A DNA stretch of 64,000 nucleotides from an uncultured Prevotella sp. (GCA_937906495.1 CALCVT010000140.1:1-64000); one strand, 5' to 3'. Positions 1-9,635 are shown, numbered from the stretch's first letter. Made by a program: numbers and translations. Notes: generated by a model not told the origin, from the letters alone.

Positions 1-217
1 TACGGAGGTCTGGATATGAGCATAGTTAATTTACACTAATTACGGTAGAACCAATAATTTATATATGTGATTTTACTTCAAAACTTATGCTATCATCATA
101 ATTTAGCGCTACAAAGTTACGCGATATTTAACAGAGTTCCAAAGTCTAAGCATTAAGTTTCTGTAAAACATTCTGTAAATGAGGCGATTTAGAACAATTT
201 CTGCGATAAACGAACAT
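1..217. other. Left edge, no gene recognised
   Basis: The first 36 bases are open in frame 1 and end at a TAA at 37-39; this could be the last 12 codons of a gene cut off by the window, but the peptide is too short to identify. The rest is AT-rich and holds no convincing reading frame on either strand. Confidence 0.4.
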
Positions 218-247
218 AAAAAAAGGCTGTGACATATAGACACAGCC
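218..247 (-). terminator. Terminator after tRNA-Gln
   Basis: A 7-bp stem (225-231 with 241-247) is followed, reading the minus strand, by a run of seven T (complement of 218-224). It lies about 60 nt downstream of the tRNA-Gln gene and is a good intrinsic terminator for it. Confidence 0.7.
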
Positions 248-305
248 CGAAGAAATAGAAAGAGTTCTGCAAGGGGGATGCAAACAGAACTCTGGGGAAG
301 GGGAG

Positions 306-376
306 TTGTTCCACACCGATTCGAACGATGACTGAGAGAACCAAAAACTCTAGTGCTACCATTACACCATGGAACA
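306..376 (-). tRNA. tRNA-Gln (anticodon TTG)
   Basis: The minus strand folds into a tRNA of 71 nt: acceptor stem TGTTCCA/TGGAACA, anticodon stem-loop with TTG flanked by a CAGAG-type stem, and a T-loop containing TTCGAAT. The discriminator base is A and CCA is not encoded. A consensus promoter lies 35 nt upstream and an intrinsic terminator downstream, so it is a single-gene transcription unit. Confidence 0.93.
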
Positions 377-410
377 TCCTTTGCATGCGCTTCGTTTCCG
401 AAATGCGTGG

Positions 411-442
411 CAAAGATAGGAAGGATTTTTGAAACAACCAAG
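411..442 (-). promoter_or_regulatory. Promoter of tRNA-Gln
   Basis: On the minus strand a TATCTTTG -7 box (411-418) is preceded, with a 20-nt spacer, by CTTG (439-442), close to the Bacteroidota -33 consensus TTTG. The predicted start of transcription is near 404, about 28 nt ahead of the mature tRNA. Apart from this promoter and the terminator at 669-695, the stretch 377-736 holds nothing recognisable. Confidence 0.65.
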
Positions 443-668
443 CCTTCCGCGATTTTTATCAGCACAAAACTTAAAAAAATTATTATTCCGCATAAGAAGG
501 CATCTGTTCTTTGGCTTTTACAATCTGCTACCTACATCAAACAACAGCTGTTTCATAACTGTGTAAAACATACATTAAACAACCGAAGAGCCCCTATGCT
601 ACACCGAAAATCATTTGCAATAAGCCAGCACATACTTGTTCAACTGTCTTGCCCCCTTCATAAAATCC

Positions 669-695
669 GGCCCAGCTGTTTGAAGCAGCTGGGCC
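669..695 (-). terminator. Terminator after the S41 peptidase gene
   Basis: A perfect 10-bp inverted repeat (669-678 with 686-695, 7-nt loop) lies 42 nt after the stop codon of the S41 peptidase gene. On the minus strand it is followed by GGATTTTATG, a moderate T tract. Confidence 0.65.
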
Positions 696-736
696 AGATT
701 ATGAATAACAGACATCAGGAGGGCATTGCATACATA

Positions 737-2320
737 CTATTTACCTTCTTTCAAGTACTGCAATGCTCTTTGCACGATGTCGTTACGCTCGTTTATAATT
801 TTGAAGTATTCGTTGCGGTCCCAAAGGTCGTATGCAATGGTAGATTTGAGTGTGAACACCAATTCATCGAGAGTTTCTTTTAACTCTTTATCGTCTTTGG
901 GCTCCAGTTTCTTGGTTTTTCCGGCCGAAAAGATTGAATCAGTAAGTGAGGACGGAACCTTATATTCGCGTGCAAACTTTTCGAAAGTATCATATTTCCG
1001 CTTTAATTCTTGGCGGTGCTTGTCTACATAGTTGAGCACAGCTTCGTTAATCAGATTGTAACGGCGCAAGCCACGAAAATAAGGTGTATAGGTTGTAGTA
1101 TCGAGCGGCACAAAGATATCGGGCATAATACCTCCGCCACCATATACTGTTCGTCCTTTTACCAGCGTTTTATACACCTTGGTTGAATCAAGTTTAATGC
1201 TGTCGATACAAGTAAATTCGCCATGTACATAACGGTCGTCGAGGTCGCGGTTATATTGCTCTGACTCTCCTTTTACATAAGGCTTTTGGATACATCTGCC
1301 CGAAGGTGTATAATAATGCGAAACAGTGAGTCTGATCATAGAGCCATCGGGCAAGTCGATAGGTCGCTGAACCAGTCCTTTACCAAAGGTACGCCGGCCT
1401 ATAACAACCCCTCGGTCCTGATCCTGCACGGCACCACTGACTATTTCGGCAGCCGATGCTGAAAATTCGTTTACCAAAACAACCACACGCCCTTTGTTAA
1501 CCATCAATCCGTTGCCGCTAGAGCGTAATTCCTGCCGCGGCATCACCCGGCTTTCGGTATAAACTATCATTGCATCTTTGGGCAAGAACTCGCTGGCAAC
1601 CTCCTGGGCTGCATTCAAATAACCACCTCCATTAAATTCAAGGTCGAGCATAAGATCCTTCATACCCTCTTTTTGGAGTTTTTCAATTTTCTGACGCACC
1701 TCACGTCCCGAAGTTTCGCCAAAACTTTCAAGATGGATATAACCTACACCAGGTGCTATCATATAGGCTGCATCAACCGTATTGAGGGGTATTTTATCGC
1801 GTACCACCTTAAAGTGCAGCAACCCTTCGGCCCCCCGCCGTACCACATCGAGTGCAGCCACCGTACCCTTAGGACCTCTCAGTTTGGTCATAATGCTGTC
1901 GCGGTCCATCTTGACGCCAGCTATTTTAACGCCATTTACGGCTACGATGCGGTCGCCCGCCAGGATTCCGGCTTTTTCGCACGGTCCTTTGCCAACAACC
2001 TGCAATACGAGCAGCGTATCCTTCGACATATTAAAACTCACCCCAATTCCTTCGAAATTGCCTGAAAGTGGTTCGTTGAGTTTCTTGGTTTCTTTGGCGT
2101 TGGTGTATGATGAGTGCGGATCGAGTTTCTCAAGCATACCGTTAATGGCATTCTCTACAAGTTTCGACTGGTCTACACTATCTACATAGAGACTGGTTAT
2201 AGCCACATGCGCCATTTGAAGTTTTCTCAGTTGCTCTACATCGAGTTCACCGCTATCGCCACGCTGGGCACAAGCCGGAAGCGTAAAGAGCAAAGCGATG
2301 AGTAATAAAATGTGTTTCAT
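737..2320 (-). CDS. S41 family C-terminal processing peptidase
   Basis: A 527-residue serine protease of the CtpA/Prc type, which trims or degrades envelope proteins from their C-termini. The N-terminus is a signal peptide with a likely lipoprotein site (LPAC, Cys16), so it probably sits in the periplasm anchored to a membrane. A PDZ domain follows (about residues 85-170), then the S41 catalytic core. Ser289 in SASAAE and Lys314 in TFGKG form the expected Ser-Lys dyad, with the 25-residue spacing of the family. It is the last gene of a parE-coaD-S41 cluster; the gap to coaD is 69 nt. An intrinsic terminator follows. The exact substrate cannot be told. Confidence 0.92.
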   Translation of the reverse strand: MKHILLLIALLFTLPACAQRGDSGELDVEQLRKLQMAHVAITSLYVDSVDQSKLVENAINGMLEKLDPHSSYTNAKETKKLNEPLSGNFEGIGVSFNMSKDTLLVLQVVGKGPCEKAGILAGDRIVAVNGVKIAGVKMDRDSIMTKLRGPKGTVAALDVVRRGAEGLLHFKVVRDKIPLNTVDAAYMIAPGVGYIHLESFGETSGREVRQKIEKLQKEGMKDLMLDLEFNGGGYLNAAQEVASEFLPKDAMIVYTESRVMPRQELRSSGNGLMVNKGRVVVLVNEFSASAAEIVSGAVQDQDRGVVIGRRTFGKGLVQRPIDLPDGSMIRLTVSHYYTPSGRCIQKPYVKGESEQYNRDLDDRYVHGEFTCIDSIKLDSTKVYKTLVKGRTVYGGGGIMPDIFVPLDTTTYTPYFRGLRRYNLINEAVLNYVDKHRQELKRKYDTFEKFAREYKVPSSLTDSIFSAGKTKKLEPKDDKELKETLDELVFTLKSTIAYDLWDRNEYFKIINERNDIVQRALQYLKEGK

Positions 2321-2389
2321 TCAATTATTTGACTTATTTAGGCAGAAGGTGTACACGAGTGCACATCTACCTGGGTTTACGAAATGGTA

Positions 2390-2851
2390 TCAGTCTATTG
2401 GAAGCGTTTTTTTTCGAGGTAGAAATTCTGAAACATCCTTACCAAAGGCTATCAGTTCGCGTACCACACTCGATGATATATCGGAGTAGTTAGCCTCGGT
2501 AAAGAGGAGCACTGTTTCGACTCCCGAAAGGCGGTTGTTCATTGCTGCTATATCGCGCTCGTACTCAAAATCTTTGACCGAACGCAAACCACGCAATATA
2601 AACTGTGCCCCTTCGCGACGTACGAGGTCGACCGTCAGGTCGTTGTAAGCCACTACTTTAATTCGCGGTTCATCGGCATAAAGCCGGCTTATAGCCTCAA
2701 CGCGCTGTTCGGATGTGAGCAGGCAACGCTTACTGTCGTTCACACCTACCCCAATGACAATGCGGTCGAACATGGGCAGACCACGCTCTACAATGCTGGC
2801 ATGGCCCACAGTAAAGGGGTCGAACGACCCTGGAAAAATGGCTACCTTCAT
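2390..2851 (-). CDS. coaD: Phosphopantetheine adenylyltransferase
   Basis: This 153-residue cytoplasmic enzyme transfers AMP from ATP to 4'-phosphopantetheine, giving dephospho-CoA, the penultimate step of coenzyme A synthesis. The length matches the family. Nucleotidyltransferase motifs are clear: GSFDPFTVGH near the N-terminus (the TxGH signature that binds ATP), and the ISSSVVRE segment near residue 130 that corresponds to the ISST motif. The start is 22 nt downstream of the parE stop, so the two are probably cotranscribed. Confidence 0.95.
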   Translation of the reverse strand: MKVAIFPGSFDPFTVGHASIVERGLPMFDRIVIGVGVNDSKRCLLTSEQRVEAISRLYADEPRIKVVAYNDLTVDLVRREGAQFILRGLRSVKDFEYERDIAAMNNRLSGVETVLLFTEANYSDISSSVVRELIAFGKDVSEFLPRKKTLPID

Positions 2852-2873
2852 ACGCTATAGTCTGTTTAAAGGC

Positions 2874-4940
2874 TTAAGGATTATTTTTATCGGTCTCATC
2901 TGCTTCAGCCGGATCAAGTTCAACCACCAGGTTGTCTATAATAAAGCCCTGACGCTCCATGGTATTCTTGCCCATGTAGTACTCTAACAGTGAGTTTACA
3001 TTGTCGCTTTTATGCAGCGTAACGGGTTCAAGACGCATATCAGGACCTATAAAATGCTTGAATTCATCGGGAGAAATCTCGCCCAAGCCCTTAAAACGGG
3101 TAATCTCGGGGTTAGGCCCAAGTTTGGCAATAGCCTGCTGTTTCTCTTCTTCTGAGTAGCAATAGATGGTTTCAAACTCTGAGCGGCTGCTGGCCTGCGT
3201 TTTACGCAGAATAGCTGCTCCTGCAGCGCGGGCACTGAGAGCTTTGGGTTTTGAAGAGGTTGCTGCCACCCGTTCTTTTTTCTTATTGCGCACGCGGAAC
3301 AAGGGGGTCTGCAGAATGTACACATGCCCTTTCTTGATGAGTTCTGGAAAGAACTGCAAAAAGAAGGTTATCATGAGCAAACGGATGTGCATGCCATCGA
3401 CATCGGCATCGGTTGCTACAATCACCTTGTTATAGCGCAGGCCATCGAGCCCGTCCTCTATATTGAGAGCAGCCTGCAGCAGGTTGAACTCTTCGTTTTC
3501 GTAAACTACTTTTTTGGTCAAGCCAAAACAGTTGAGCGGTTTGCCGCGCAACGAAAATACGGCCTGCGTGTTCACATCGCGGCTCTTGGTGATAGAACCG
3601 CTGGCCGAATCACCCTCGGTTATAAATATGGAAGAATCAAAGCGTGGGTCGTCCTCTTCGGCATCGGTCTTCTTCTTCGATTTGGGTGCAGGATCGTTAA
3701 GGTGTACCCGGCAATCGCGGAGTTTGCGATTGTGCAGGTTGGCCTTTTTAGCACGTTCGCGGGCCAATTTAGTTACACCGGCAATAGCTTTACGCTCTTT
3801 TTCGCTTTCCTCAATTTTCTGCTTCAAGATGTCGGCCACATCGGTGTGCATGTGCAAGTAGTTATCGACATTTTCTTTCACAAAGTCGCCAATAAACTTG
3901 TTAACACTTACGCCCGACAGCGGAAAGGGTTGCCCGTTAAGGTCCTTATCGGGAGCCATAAGCAGCGAACCGAGTTTTATTTTGGTCTGACTCTCAAAGA
4001 GAGGCTCTATTACTCGTACGGCAATGGCTCCGACAAGTCCGTTGCGCACATCCTGCACATCGTAATTTTTGCCAAAATACTCTTTGATAGCCTTGGCTAT
4101 ATGTTCTTTAAAGGCACTTTGATGTGTACCTCCTTGAGTGGTGTGCTGTCCGTTAACAAAGGAGTAATACTCCTCGCCATACTGCGAAGTGTGTGTAAAG
4201 GCAATATCGATACTCTCGCCGGCCAGGTGCACAATGGGATAAAGGCCGGGGGCAGTCATATTGTCGTTGAGCAAATCTTCGAGTCCGTTACGGCTCAATA
4301 TGCGGCGACCATTATATAAAATGGTTAGGCCGGTATTCAAATAGGTGTAGTTGCGGAGCATCACCTCGACAAACTCTCCATGAAACCGGTAGTTTGTAAA
4401 GAGTTGCCGGTCGGGTTCAAAAAAGATATAAGTGCCATTTTCTTCATCAACCTGCTCTTCGCGGTCGCTGATAAGCACTCCTTTTTCGAAAACAGCCTCG
4501 CGCATCAAGCCATCGCGCACACTGCGTGCCACAAATTTGGCCGACAGGGCATTAACTGCCTTGAGTCCGACTCCATTCATACCTACCGAGGCTGTAAATA
4601 CTGCCGTATCGTATTTTCCGCCTGTATTGAGTTTCGACACGGCATCGACCAATGCTCCCAAAGGAATGCCGCGACCGTAATCGCGTACTTCGGCCGTAAG
4701 ATTGTCGTGTATGTTTACTTCAATACGTTTGCCGTATCCTTCGTTAAATTCGTCAATACTATTGTCTAAACTCTCCTTAAGCAGCACATAGATGCCATCT
4801 TCTGCATGCGAGCCATCTCCCAGGCGTCCGATATACATACCCGGACGGGTGCGTATGTGCTCAGTGTCTTCAAGGTGGCGGATTTTGCTCTCGTCGTAAA
4901 CAACTTCGGGAGCTGTGGGCTGAATAATTTCTTCTGACAT
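2874..4940 (-). CDS. parE: DNA topoisomerase IV subunit B (ATPase/TOPRIM)
   Basis: Type IIA topoisomerase B subunit; with ParC it decatenates daughter chromosomes. The frame opens at 4964, but the start at 4940 (MSEEIIQ) gives the more usual N-terminus and 688 residues. Visible motifs: the GHKL ATPase ([21 protein letters not shown]), the TOPRIM acidic motif EGDSASGS and DADVDGMH. Assignment to ParE rather than GyrB rests on divergence from the gyrB at 46.2-48.2 kb, on the [11 protein letters not shown] segment after the TOPRIM glutamate, and on the parE-coaD-S41 gene order known in Bacteroidales. parC is not in the window. No clear promoter was found in the 98-nt gap to the GNAT-like gene upstream. 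Confidence 0.9.
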   Translation of the reverse strand: MSEEIIQPTAPEVVYDESKIRHLEDTEHIRTRPGMYIGRLGDGSHAEDGIYVLLKESLDNSIDEFNEGYGKRIEVNIHDNLTAEVRDYGRGIPLGALVDAVSKLNTGGKYDTAVFTASVGMNGVGLKAVNALSAKFVARSVRDGLMREAVFEKGVLISDREEQVDEENGTYIFFEPDRQLFTNYRFHGEFVEVMLRNYTYLNTGLTILYNGRRILSRNGLEDLLNDNMTAPGLYPIVHLAGESIDIAFTHTSQYGEEYYSFVNGQHTTQGGTHQSAFKEHIAKAIKEYFGKNYDVQDVRNGLVGAIAVRVIEPLFESQTKIKLGSLLMAPDKDLNGQPFPLSGVSVNKFIGDFVKENVDNYLHMHTDVADILKQKIEESEKERKAIAGVTKLARERAKKANLHNRKLRDCRVHLNDPAPKSKKKTDAEEDDPRFDSSIFITEGDSASGSITKSRDVNTQAVFSLRGKPLNCFGLTKKVVYENEEFNLLQAALNIEDGLDGLRYNKVIVATDADVDGMHIRLLMITFFLQFFPELIKKGHVYILQTPLFRVRNKKKERVAATSSKPKALSARAAGAAILRKTQASSRSEFETIYCYSEEEKQQAIAKLGPNPEITRFKGLGEISPDEFKHFIGPDMRLEPVTLHKSDNVNSLLEYYMGKNTMERQGFIIDNLVVELDPAEADETDKNNP

Positions 4941-5038
4941 GTAAATAGGATGGTATTGGTTCAAAATCTGCTTGCGCAGGTAGGAAAGTATAAGGTTTTA
5001 CACCCGGTTTCAAAAATTTACACGATGTGTAAAGAACG

Positions 5039-6190
5039 CTACAACTGCCCTTTAAAGCAGCGGCGACGCTTGTGCTGTTCGGTTTTAAAATACTGCCACT
5101 GGCTTTGTACCTTGTCGTTGAGTTCCAACTCGGGGTTGCTCTCGGCATATTCAAATCCAAGTTCCTGATATACAGGTATGAGCTCTGTAAAAAGCAGTGC
5201 ATTCACTCCTTTGCCCTGGTAGTCGGGACGCACACCAACGAGCAAAAGGTCGAGCACCTTGGGGCGCTTCCACTTGAGAGCCTTGAGCAGATGGAACCAT
5301 CCAAACGGAAGCAATTTGCCCTTAGCCTTTTGCAAGGCTCTCGAGAGCGAGGCCATCGATATGCCCACAGCAACAATTTCGTTCTGCTCGTTCTCTACAA
5401 TACTGACCATACGCAAATCGAGCACCGGCACGTACATATTGACATATTGGTCAATTTGTTTTTCGGTCATGCGCGAAAAGTTGAACAGAGGCTCGTAGGC
5501 ATCGTTAATGAGCCTGAAAATGTCGTGTGCCACGCCCGATTTGAGCACTTCCTTCTTGCTGGTAAGTTTGCGGGTGTGCAATTTGTACTTACGCGCAATA
5601 ATATCGGAAATGCGGCGGTGCTTTTCGGGAATTTCGTCGGGAATATAAATTTTCATTTCCACCCAATCTGCACTGCGCTCCAGGCCGAGCTGCTCCATAT
5701 GGCAGGGGTAATAAGGATAATTGTAGATGGTGGCCATAGTTGAGAGCTGGTCAAATCCTTCAATGAGCATGCCCTCGGCATCAAGGTCAGTAAACCCGAG
5801 CGGGCCTTCGATTTCGGTAAGCCCTCGTTCCCTGCCCCATTGCTTGACAGCCTCTATCAAAGCCTTGCTCACTTCAAGATCGTCGACAAAGTCAATCCAG
5901 CCAAAGCGCACGGTCTTTTTCTGCCAGCGCTCATTGGCTCTCCGATTAACAATGGCAGCCACCCTTCCTACAATTTTGCCGTTGCGATATGCCAAAAAGT
6001 AGTCTGCCTCGCAAAACTCAAAGGCAGCATTCTTTGAAGGCGAAAAGGTGTTGAGCATATCGTCGTAAAGGTCGGGCACTGAGTAGGGGCAGTCCTTGTA
6101 AAATTCGTAATTAAAGCGGATAAAACGCTTCAACTCTGACTTAGTCGTTACTTTTCTTACTTCTACGGTCATGGCCGGAGGGGGTATCAT
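5039..6190 (-). CDS. GNAT-like acyltransferase of unknown substrate (YghO type)
   Basis: A 383-residue cytoplasmic protein resembling the large GNAT-fold proteins of the YghO group, widespread in Bacteroidota. An N-terminal half (RKVTTKSELKRFI..., DYFLAYRNGKIVGRVAAI) looks like an acyltransferase beta-sheet. A second GNAT-like portion near residues 255-375 has VGVRPDYQGKGVNALLF, which matches the acetyl-CoA pyrophosphate-binding motif (Q/R)xxGxG/A. The frame opens at 6220, but the predicted transcription start is about 6211, so ATG 6190 (MIPPPAM) or 6172 is the true start. The gene is divergent from metK. The substrate is unknown. Confidence 0.75.
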   Translation of the reverse strand: MIPPPAMTVEVRKVTTKSELKRFIRFNYEFYKDCPYSVPDLYDDMLNTFSPSKNAAFEFCEADYFLAYRNGKIVGRVAAIVNRRANERWQKKTVRFGWIDFVDDLEVSKALIEAVKQWGRERGLTEIEGPLGFTDLDAEGMLIEGFDQLSTMATIYNYPYYPCHMEQLGLERSADWVEMKIYIPDEIPEKHRRISDIIARKYKLHTRKLTSKKEVLKSGVAHDIFRLINDAYEPLFNFSRMTEKQIDQYVNMYVPVLDLRMVSIVENEQNEIVAVGISMASLSRALQKAKGKLLPFGWFHLLKALKWKRPKVLDLLLVGVRPDYQGKGVNALLFTELIPVYQELGFEYAESNPELELNDKVQSQWQYFKTEQHKRRRCFKGQL

Positions 6191-6217
6191 ATTTTTAAAA
6201 AAGCTATATTTAGCTTG

Positions 6218-6225
6218 CAAAGCTA
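6218..6225 (-). promoter_or_regulatory. -7 box of the GNAT-like gene promoter
   Basis: The minus strand reads TAGCTTTG, matching TAnnTTTG. It lies 28 nt upstream of ATG 6190 and rules out the start at 6220. A near -33 match (TCTG) sits 19 nt upstream. Confidence 0.5.
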
Positions 6226-6309
6226 CTAATTTCTAAATAAAAATCAGATTTTATGTGCTCACTTTCTTAAATCACACGCTAAATAAGCAGCCATGTGCAA
6301 AATAATTGC

Positions 6310-6317
6310 TACCTTTG
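6310..6317 (+). promoter_or_regulatory. -7 box of the metK promoter
   Basis: TACCTTTG matches the Bacteroidota -7 consensus. Transcription would start near 6324, just before the candidate riboswitch, giving a 5' leader of about 250 nt for metK. No good -33 box is visible. Confidence 0.6.
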
Positions 6318-6330
6318 CAGCGAATTCAGA

Positions 6331-6385
6331 CAAGAGGACAGATTTGGCTGCTTGCAACCTCTCAAAAACAATGCTAAAACTCTCA
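6331..6385 (+). promoter_or_regulatory. Candidate SAM-II riboswitch aptamer upstream of metK
   Basis: The core fits the SAM-II (SAM-alpha) pattern: a P1 stem AGAGG/CCTCT (6333-6337 with 6358-6362), a loop with GATTTGGCTGCTTGCAA, then an A-rich joining segment and ATGCTAAAA. TTTGGC (6343-6348) can pair with GCTAAA (6373-6378, one G-U pair) to form the pseudoknot. It starts about 7 nt after the predicted transcription start and precedes S-adenosylmethionine synthetase, the expected target of SAM feedback. The match was made by eye from remembered family features; a covariance-model search would be decisive. Confidence 0.7.
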
Positions 6386-6455
6386 GACGCTCGTCTTTTT
6401 GCACCTTGTAAAAAGTCGGCATCCGAAATGCAACCTGATAGCCGAATCCCACTCT

Positions 6456-6490
6456 GCCTGTTTCCGCAAAGCGAAAGCAGGCTTATTTAT
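6456..6490 (+). terminator. Candidate attenuator hairpin in the metK leader
   Basis: GCCTGTTTCCGC (6456-6467) pairs with GCGAAAGCAGGC (6471-6482) with one mismatch and one wobble around an AAA loop. It is followed by TTATTTATT. It lies between the riboswitch and the metK start, so it could act as the expression platform by stopping transcription when SAM is high. The T tract is imperfect, and control of translation cannot be excluded. Confidence 0.45.
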
Positions 6491-6571
6491 TATCCAAGAC
6501 CGTGTCTGGCAGCAAGCAACACCTGTTGCCGAAACAGACGACTGCCCACGCACACAAAATCATCAATCAAC

Positions 6572-7873
6572 ATGGGATACTTATTTACATCCGAATCGGT
6601 GTCGGAAGGACACCCCGACAAAGTGGCGGACCAGATATCCGACGCAGTTCTTGACCAATTCCTTGCTTACGACCCCAACTCGAAAGTTGCCTGCGAAACA
6701 CTTGTAACAACCGGACAGGTGGTTGTAGCCGGCGAGGTAAAGTCGGAGGCCTATGTCGACCTGCAAGACGTGGTACGCAAAACTATCGCCCGCATCGGCT
6801 ATACTCAGGCTGCCTATAAATTTGAAGCCGAAAGCTGCGGCATATTCAGCGCTATCCACGAGCAAAGCTGCGACATTAACCGCGGTGTTGACCGTAAAGA
6901 CAGCACCGACCCCATGGCACAGGGAGCCGGCGACCAAGGCATGATGTTTGGTTATGCCAATAACGAAACCGATACCTACATGCCCCTGCCCCTCTCGCTG
7001 GCACACGACATCGTATACGTACTGGCCGAAATTCGCCGCGAGGGCAAAGTGATGACTTACCTGCGTCCCGACTCCAAGAGCCAGGTAACCGTTGAATACG
7101 ACGACAACCACGTGGCACGCCGCATCGATACGATTGTCGTATCAACCCAACACGATGAGTTCATTACTGCTGAAGAAGCCGGTTCGCAAGAAAAGGCCGA
7201 CGAAATGATGCTCGAACAAATCCGACGCGACGTTGTCGAAATTCTTATTCCCCGCGTTGTCAAAGAACGAGTAAACACTCCCGAAATCAAAGCCCTCTTT
7301 GAACAAGGTAATATTAAATATTTTGTCAATCCCACCGGCAAATTTGTGATTGGTGGACCGCACGGCGATACCGGACTTACCGGACGCAAAATTATTGTAG
7401 ACACCTATGGAGGTAAAGGCGCACACGGCGGTGGTGCATTCTCTGGAAAAGACCCCTCAAAGGTTGACCGCTCCGCAGCCTATGCCGCCCGCCACATTGC
7501 CAAGAACATGGTAGCAGCCGGAGTAGCCGACGAAATGCTCGTTCAGCTGAGCTACGCTATTGGCGTGGCAGAACCCATCTCAATTTTTGTCGATACCTAT
7601 GGCCGCAGCCGCGTAGAAAAAACCGACGGCGAGATTGCTCAAATCATCAAAGAACTCTTCGACTTACGCCCCGCAGCCATTGAACGCGAACTCGAGCTGC
7701 GCACCCCCATTTACGAGGAAACTGCCAGCTACGGACACATGGGCCGCCAGCCGCAAACTGTAATCAAAACTTTCAGCAGTCCCGGCATGCCCGACAAAAA
7801 GGTAAGCGTAGAACTCTTTACCTGGGAAAAACTCAACAAGGTGGAAATGATTAAAAAAGCATTCAACCTCTAA
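6572..7873 (+). CDS. metK: S-adenosylmethionine synthetase
   Basis: Makes S-adenosylmethionine from methionine and ATP. The frame is open from 6293, but family homology starts at [17 protein letters not shown], so ATG 6572 is the start and the protein has 433 residues. The extra 93 codons upstream overlap the promoter and riboswitch and are not coding. Family signatures are present: [12 protein letters not shown] (about residue 115), [16 protein letters not shown] and HPDK near the N-terminus. A candidate SAM-II riboswitch and attenuator hairpin control it. It is followed after 62 nt by a LOG-family gene, with a strong hairpin between the two. Confidence 0.96.
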   Translation: MGYLFTSESVSEGHPDKVADQISDAVLDQFLAYDPNSKVACETLVTTGQVVVAGEVKSEAYVDLQDVVRKTIARIGYTQAAYKFEAESCGIFSAIHEQSCDINRGVDRKDSTDPMAQGAGDQGMMFGYANNETDTYMPLPLSLAHDIVYVLAEIRREGKVMTYLRPDSKSQVTVEYDDNHVARRIDTIVVSTQHDEFITAEEAGSQEKADEMMLEQIRRDVVEILIPRVVKERVNTPEIKALFEQGNIKYFVNPTGKFVIGGPHGDTGLTGRKIIVDTYGGKGAHGGGAFSGKDPSKVDRSAAYAARHIAKNMVAAGVADEMLVQLSYAIGVAEPISIFVDTYGRSRVEKTDGEIAQIIKELFDLRPAAIERELELRTPIYEETASYGHMGRQPQTVIKTFSSPGMPDKKVSVELFTWEKLNKVEMIKKAFNL

Positions 7874-7881
7874 ATAACTCA

Positions 7882-7918
7882 GCTGCGGAACTCCTGCACA
7901 ATGCAGGTGCTCCGCAGC
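7882..7918 (+). terminator. Hairpin between metK and the LOG gene
   Basis: An 8-bp outer stem (7882-7889 with 7911-7918) and a 6-bp inner stem (7893-7898 with 7902-7907) are separated by a symmetric 3-nt internal loop. No T run follows, so it may be a weak terminator or a 3'-end stabiliser of the metK message. Confidence 0.4.
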
Positions 7919-7935
7919 ATACGCTATTATCCAAT

Positions 7936-8511
7936 ATGCACATCACCGTATACAGCGCATCGAGCGGACAAGTTCCCGAAATTTACATCGAGGATGCACG
8001 CACACTCGGCAATCTACTGGCAAAGGGCGGACATACGCTGATTAACGGAGCTGGACGCACCGGCCTTATGGGAGCAACTGCCAACGCTTGCCTGGCTAAC
8101 GGGGGCAAAGCCATTGGCATCATTCCACAATTCATGATTGAGCAGGAATGGCAACACCAAGGGATGACCGAACTTATCGTTACACCCGACATGCACTCCC
8201 GAAAGGAAGAAATGGCCAAACGAAGCGATGCCTGCATTGCACTGCCCGGCGGAGTCGGCACTCTTGAAGAACTACTCGAAATCATCACCTGGAAACAATT
8301 GGGACTATATCTCAAGCCCATTGTTATACTTAATACCAACGGATATTTCAACCCCCTGCTCAAACAGTTAGAACAAGCCGTCGACGAACACTTCATGCGC
8401 GAACAACATGCCGCTATCTGGCAAGTGGCAAATACGCCTGCCGAAGCCATACAACTGGCTCTTACAACCCCACTCTGGGACCCTTCGGTACGCAAATTTG
8501 CAGCACTTTAA
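7936..8511 (+). CDS. LOG family protein (nucleotide 5'-monophosphate phosphoribohydrolase-like)
   Basis: A 191-residue Rossmann-fold protein of the TIGR00730/LOG family. Characterised members split N6-modified or plain adenosine monophosphates into base and ribose 5-phosphate. The PGGVGTLEE nucleotide-binding motif is clear near residue 107, with SRKEEM just upstream, also conserved in the family. The length is normal. It is probably in the metK transcription unit or just downstream of it. The substrate in this organism cannot be read from the sequence. Confidence 0.88.
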   Translation: MHITVYSASSGQVPEIYIEDARTLGNLLAKGGHTLINGAGRTGLMGATANACLANGGKAIGIIPQFMIEQEWQHQGMTELIVTPDMHSRKEEMAKRSDACIALPGGVGTLEELLEIITWKQLGLYLKPIVILNTNGYFNPLLKQLEQAVDEHFMREQHAAIWQVANTPAEAIQLALTTPLWDPSVRKFAAL

Positions 8512-8574
8512 TGCCAATCAACCCCCGAAGGACTCAACCAACGGTCAACTACCTGCAACTGTCTGACACTGATT

Positions 8575-9588
8575 ATGCAACAAGACACCCTTACACACAC
8601 CACCATTCAGCCTGTTACCACTGATGAAAGGCCTATACAGCCTGCTAAAACACAGCAGACTGACTCTGCACGTGTATGGAAAAAACAGCAGCAGGTACCC
8701 GACTCGCTGTACAAGCCCGACCCTAAAATCATCAAGCCCCTATCGGCCGAGGAACCCCTATCATGCCTGCCCGATTGGCTCACTGACAATTATTGGAAAA
8801 GCGGTCTCGTTGATTTTCAAAAGGAACCTTTCACGCAAAAGCTCGACAGCCTGTCGGGGTTACATACCACCTTGCAGCTACAACCAAGCGGTATGGCCGG
8901 CGACCCGATACCCTACCAATTCAAGAACGACAACATCGTGACAATCATCCTGATGGTCAGTTTCTTTCTCGTTGTTTGGGTTATTTCACGCTCGCGCCAT
9001 TTTCTGCACACACAGCTCAAAGATTTCTTTTACGCACGTAAACGCGAAAATCTCTTTGTTGAGCATACTCAAAACGGCTTCCGCGGACACATCTTTCTTG
9101 TTCTCCAAATTTGCTTCTTGCTCGGACTGCTATTTTTTGACTTTACACAAGAAAAGCAAGTCGAGGTATTCAACCAAATTTCGCCTTACCGCATTTTGGG
9201 AATGAGTTTCGGCATATGTTGCTGCTACTATCTGTTCAAGTCCAGTTTTTATGCATTTATCAACAATATATTTTTCGATCGGCAGCAAATCGAGATGTGG
9301 AACAAAGCCTACCTTTTGTGCCTGCTCGGACTGGGACTTGTACTTTTACCCCTGACCCTGCTGGTTGTATATTTCGACCTCGACTTCAAGAGTTTGACCA
9401 ACCTTTTCCTTTTCATACTCGTAGTTGACAAAATATTGCTTTTCTATAAGTGCAACCACATCTTTTTCAACTACCGGCTCGGTTGGGTGCATCTTTTTTT
9501 GTACTTTTGCACCCTTGAAATCGCCCCTCTGCTAATTCTGCTACGGGCACTGATTTACGCCAACAACTTTCTACTGACAATTAACTAG
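8575..9588 (+). CDS. DUF4271 membrane protein
   Basis: A 337-residue protein with a soluble N-terminal part (about residues 1-120, rich in Thr, Gln and Pro) and about six hydrophobic segments between residues 122 and 335. The arrangement matches the DUF4271 family of Bacteroidota, often encoded directly before hemD, as here. No catalytic motif is visible and the function is unknown. A -7 box for the next gene lies inside its last codons (9502-9509). Confidence 0.75.
   Translation: MQQDTLTHTTIQPVTTDERPIQPAKTQQTDSARVWKKQQQVPDSLYKPDPKIIKPLSAEEPLSCLPDWLTDNYWKSGLVDFQKEPFTQKLDSLSGLHTTLQLQPSGMAGDPIPYQFKNDNIVTIILMVSFFLVVWVISRSRHFLHTQLKDFFYARKRENLFVEHTQNGFRGHIFLVLQICFLLGLLFFDFTQEKQVEVFNQISPYRILGMSFGICCCYYLFKSSFYAFINNIFFDRQQIEMWNKAYLLCLLGLGLVLLPLTLLVVYFDLDFKSLTNLFLFILVVDKILLFYKCNHIFFNYRLGWVHLFLYFCTLEIAPLLILLRALIYANNFLLTIN
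9502..9509 (+). promoter_or_regulatory. Possible internal promoter for hemD
   Basis: TACTTTTG fits the -7 consensus and lies in the 3' end of the DUF4271 gene, about 125 nt before hemD. Because it is inside coding sequence it could be chance. Confidence 0.35.
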
Positions 9589-9635
9589 TTAAACGATAGA
9601 CGGACTTCCGTCGCAGCTGTACAATAGAGTAATCC

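Noticed and set aside
3324..4319. 331-codon frame on the plus strand
   Set aside because: It lies fully antisense to parE, whose TOPRIM and ATPase motifs are intact; it is a shadow of biased codon use.
6331..6385. SAM-I riboswitch reading of the metK leader
   Set aside because: The GCAACC and GCTAAA words recall SAM-I, but the four-helix junction and GGGACTGGC segment are missing; the compact pseudoknot of SAM-II fits better.
6293..6571. 93-codon N-terminal extension of metK
   Set aside because: It covers the promoter and riboswitch and has no homology to SAM synthetases; the family start is at 6572.
7100..7115. Second parS-like CACGTG core in metK
   Set aside because: Only the central hexamer matches; the flanks do not form the TGTTNCACGTGAAACA palindrome.
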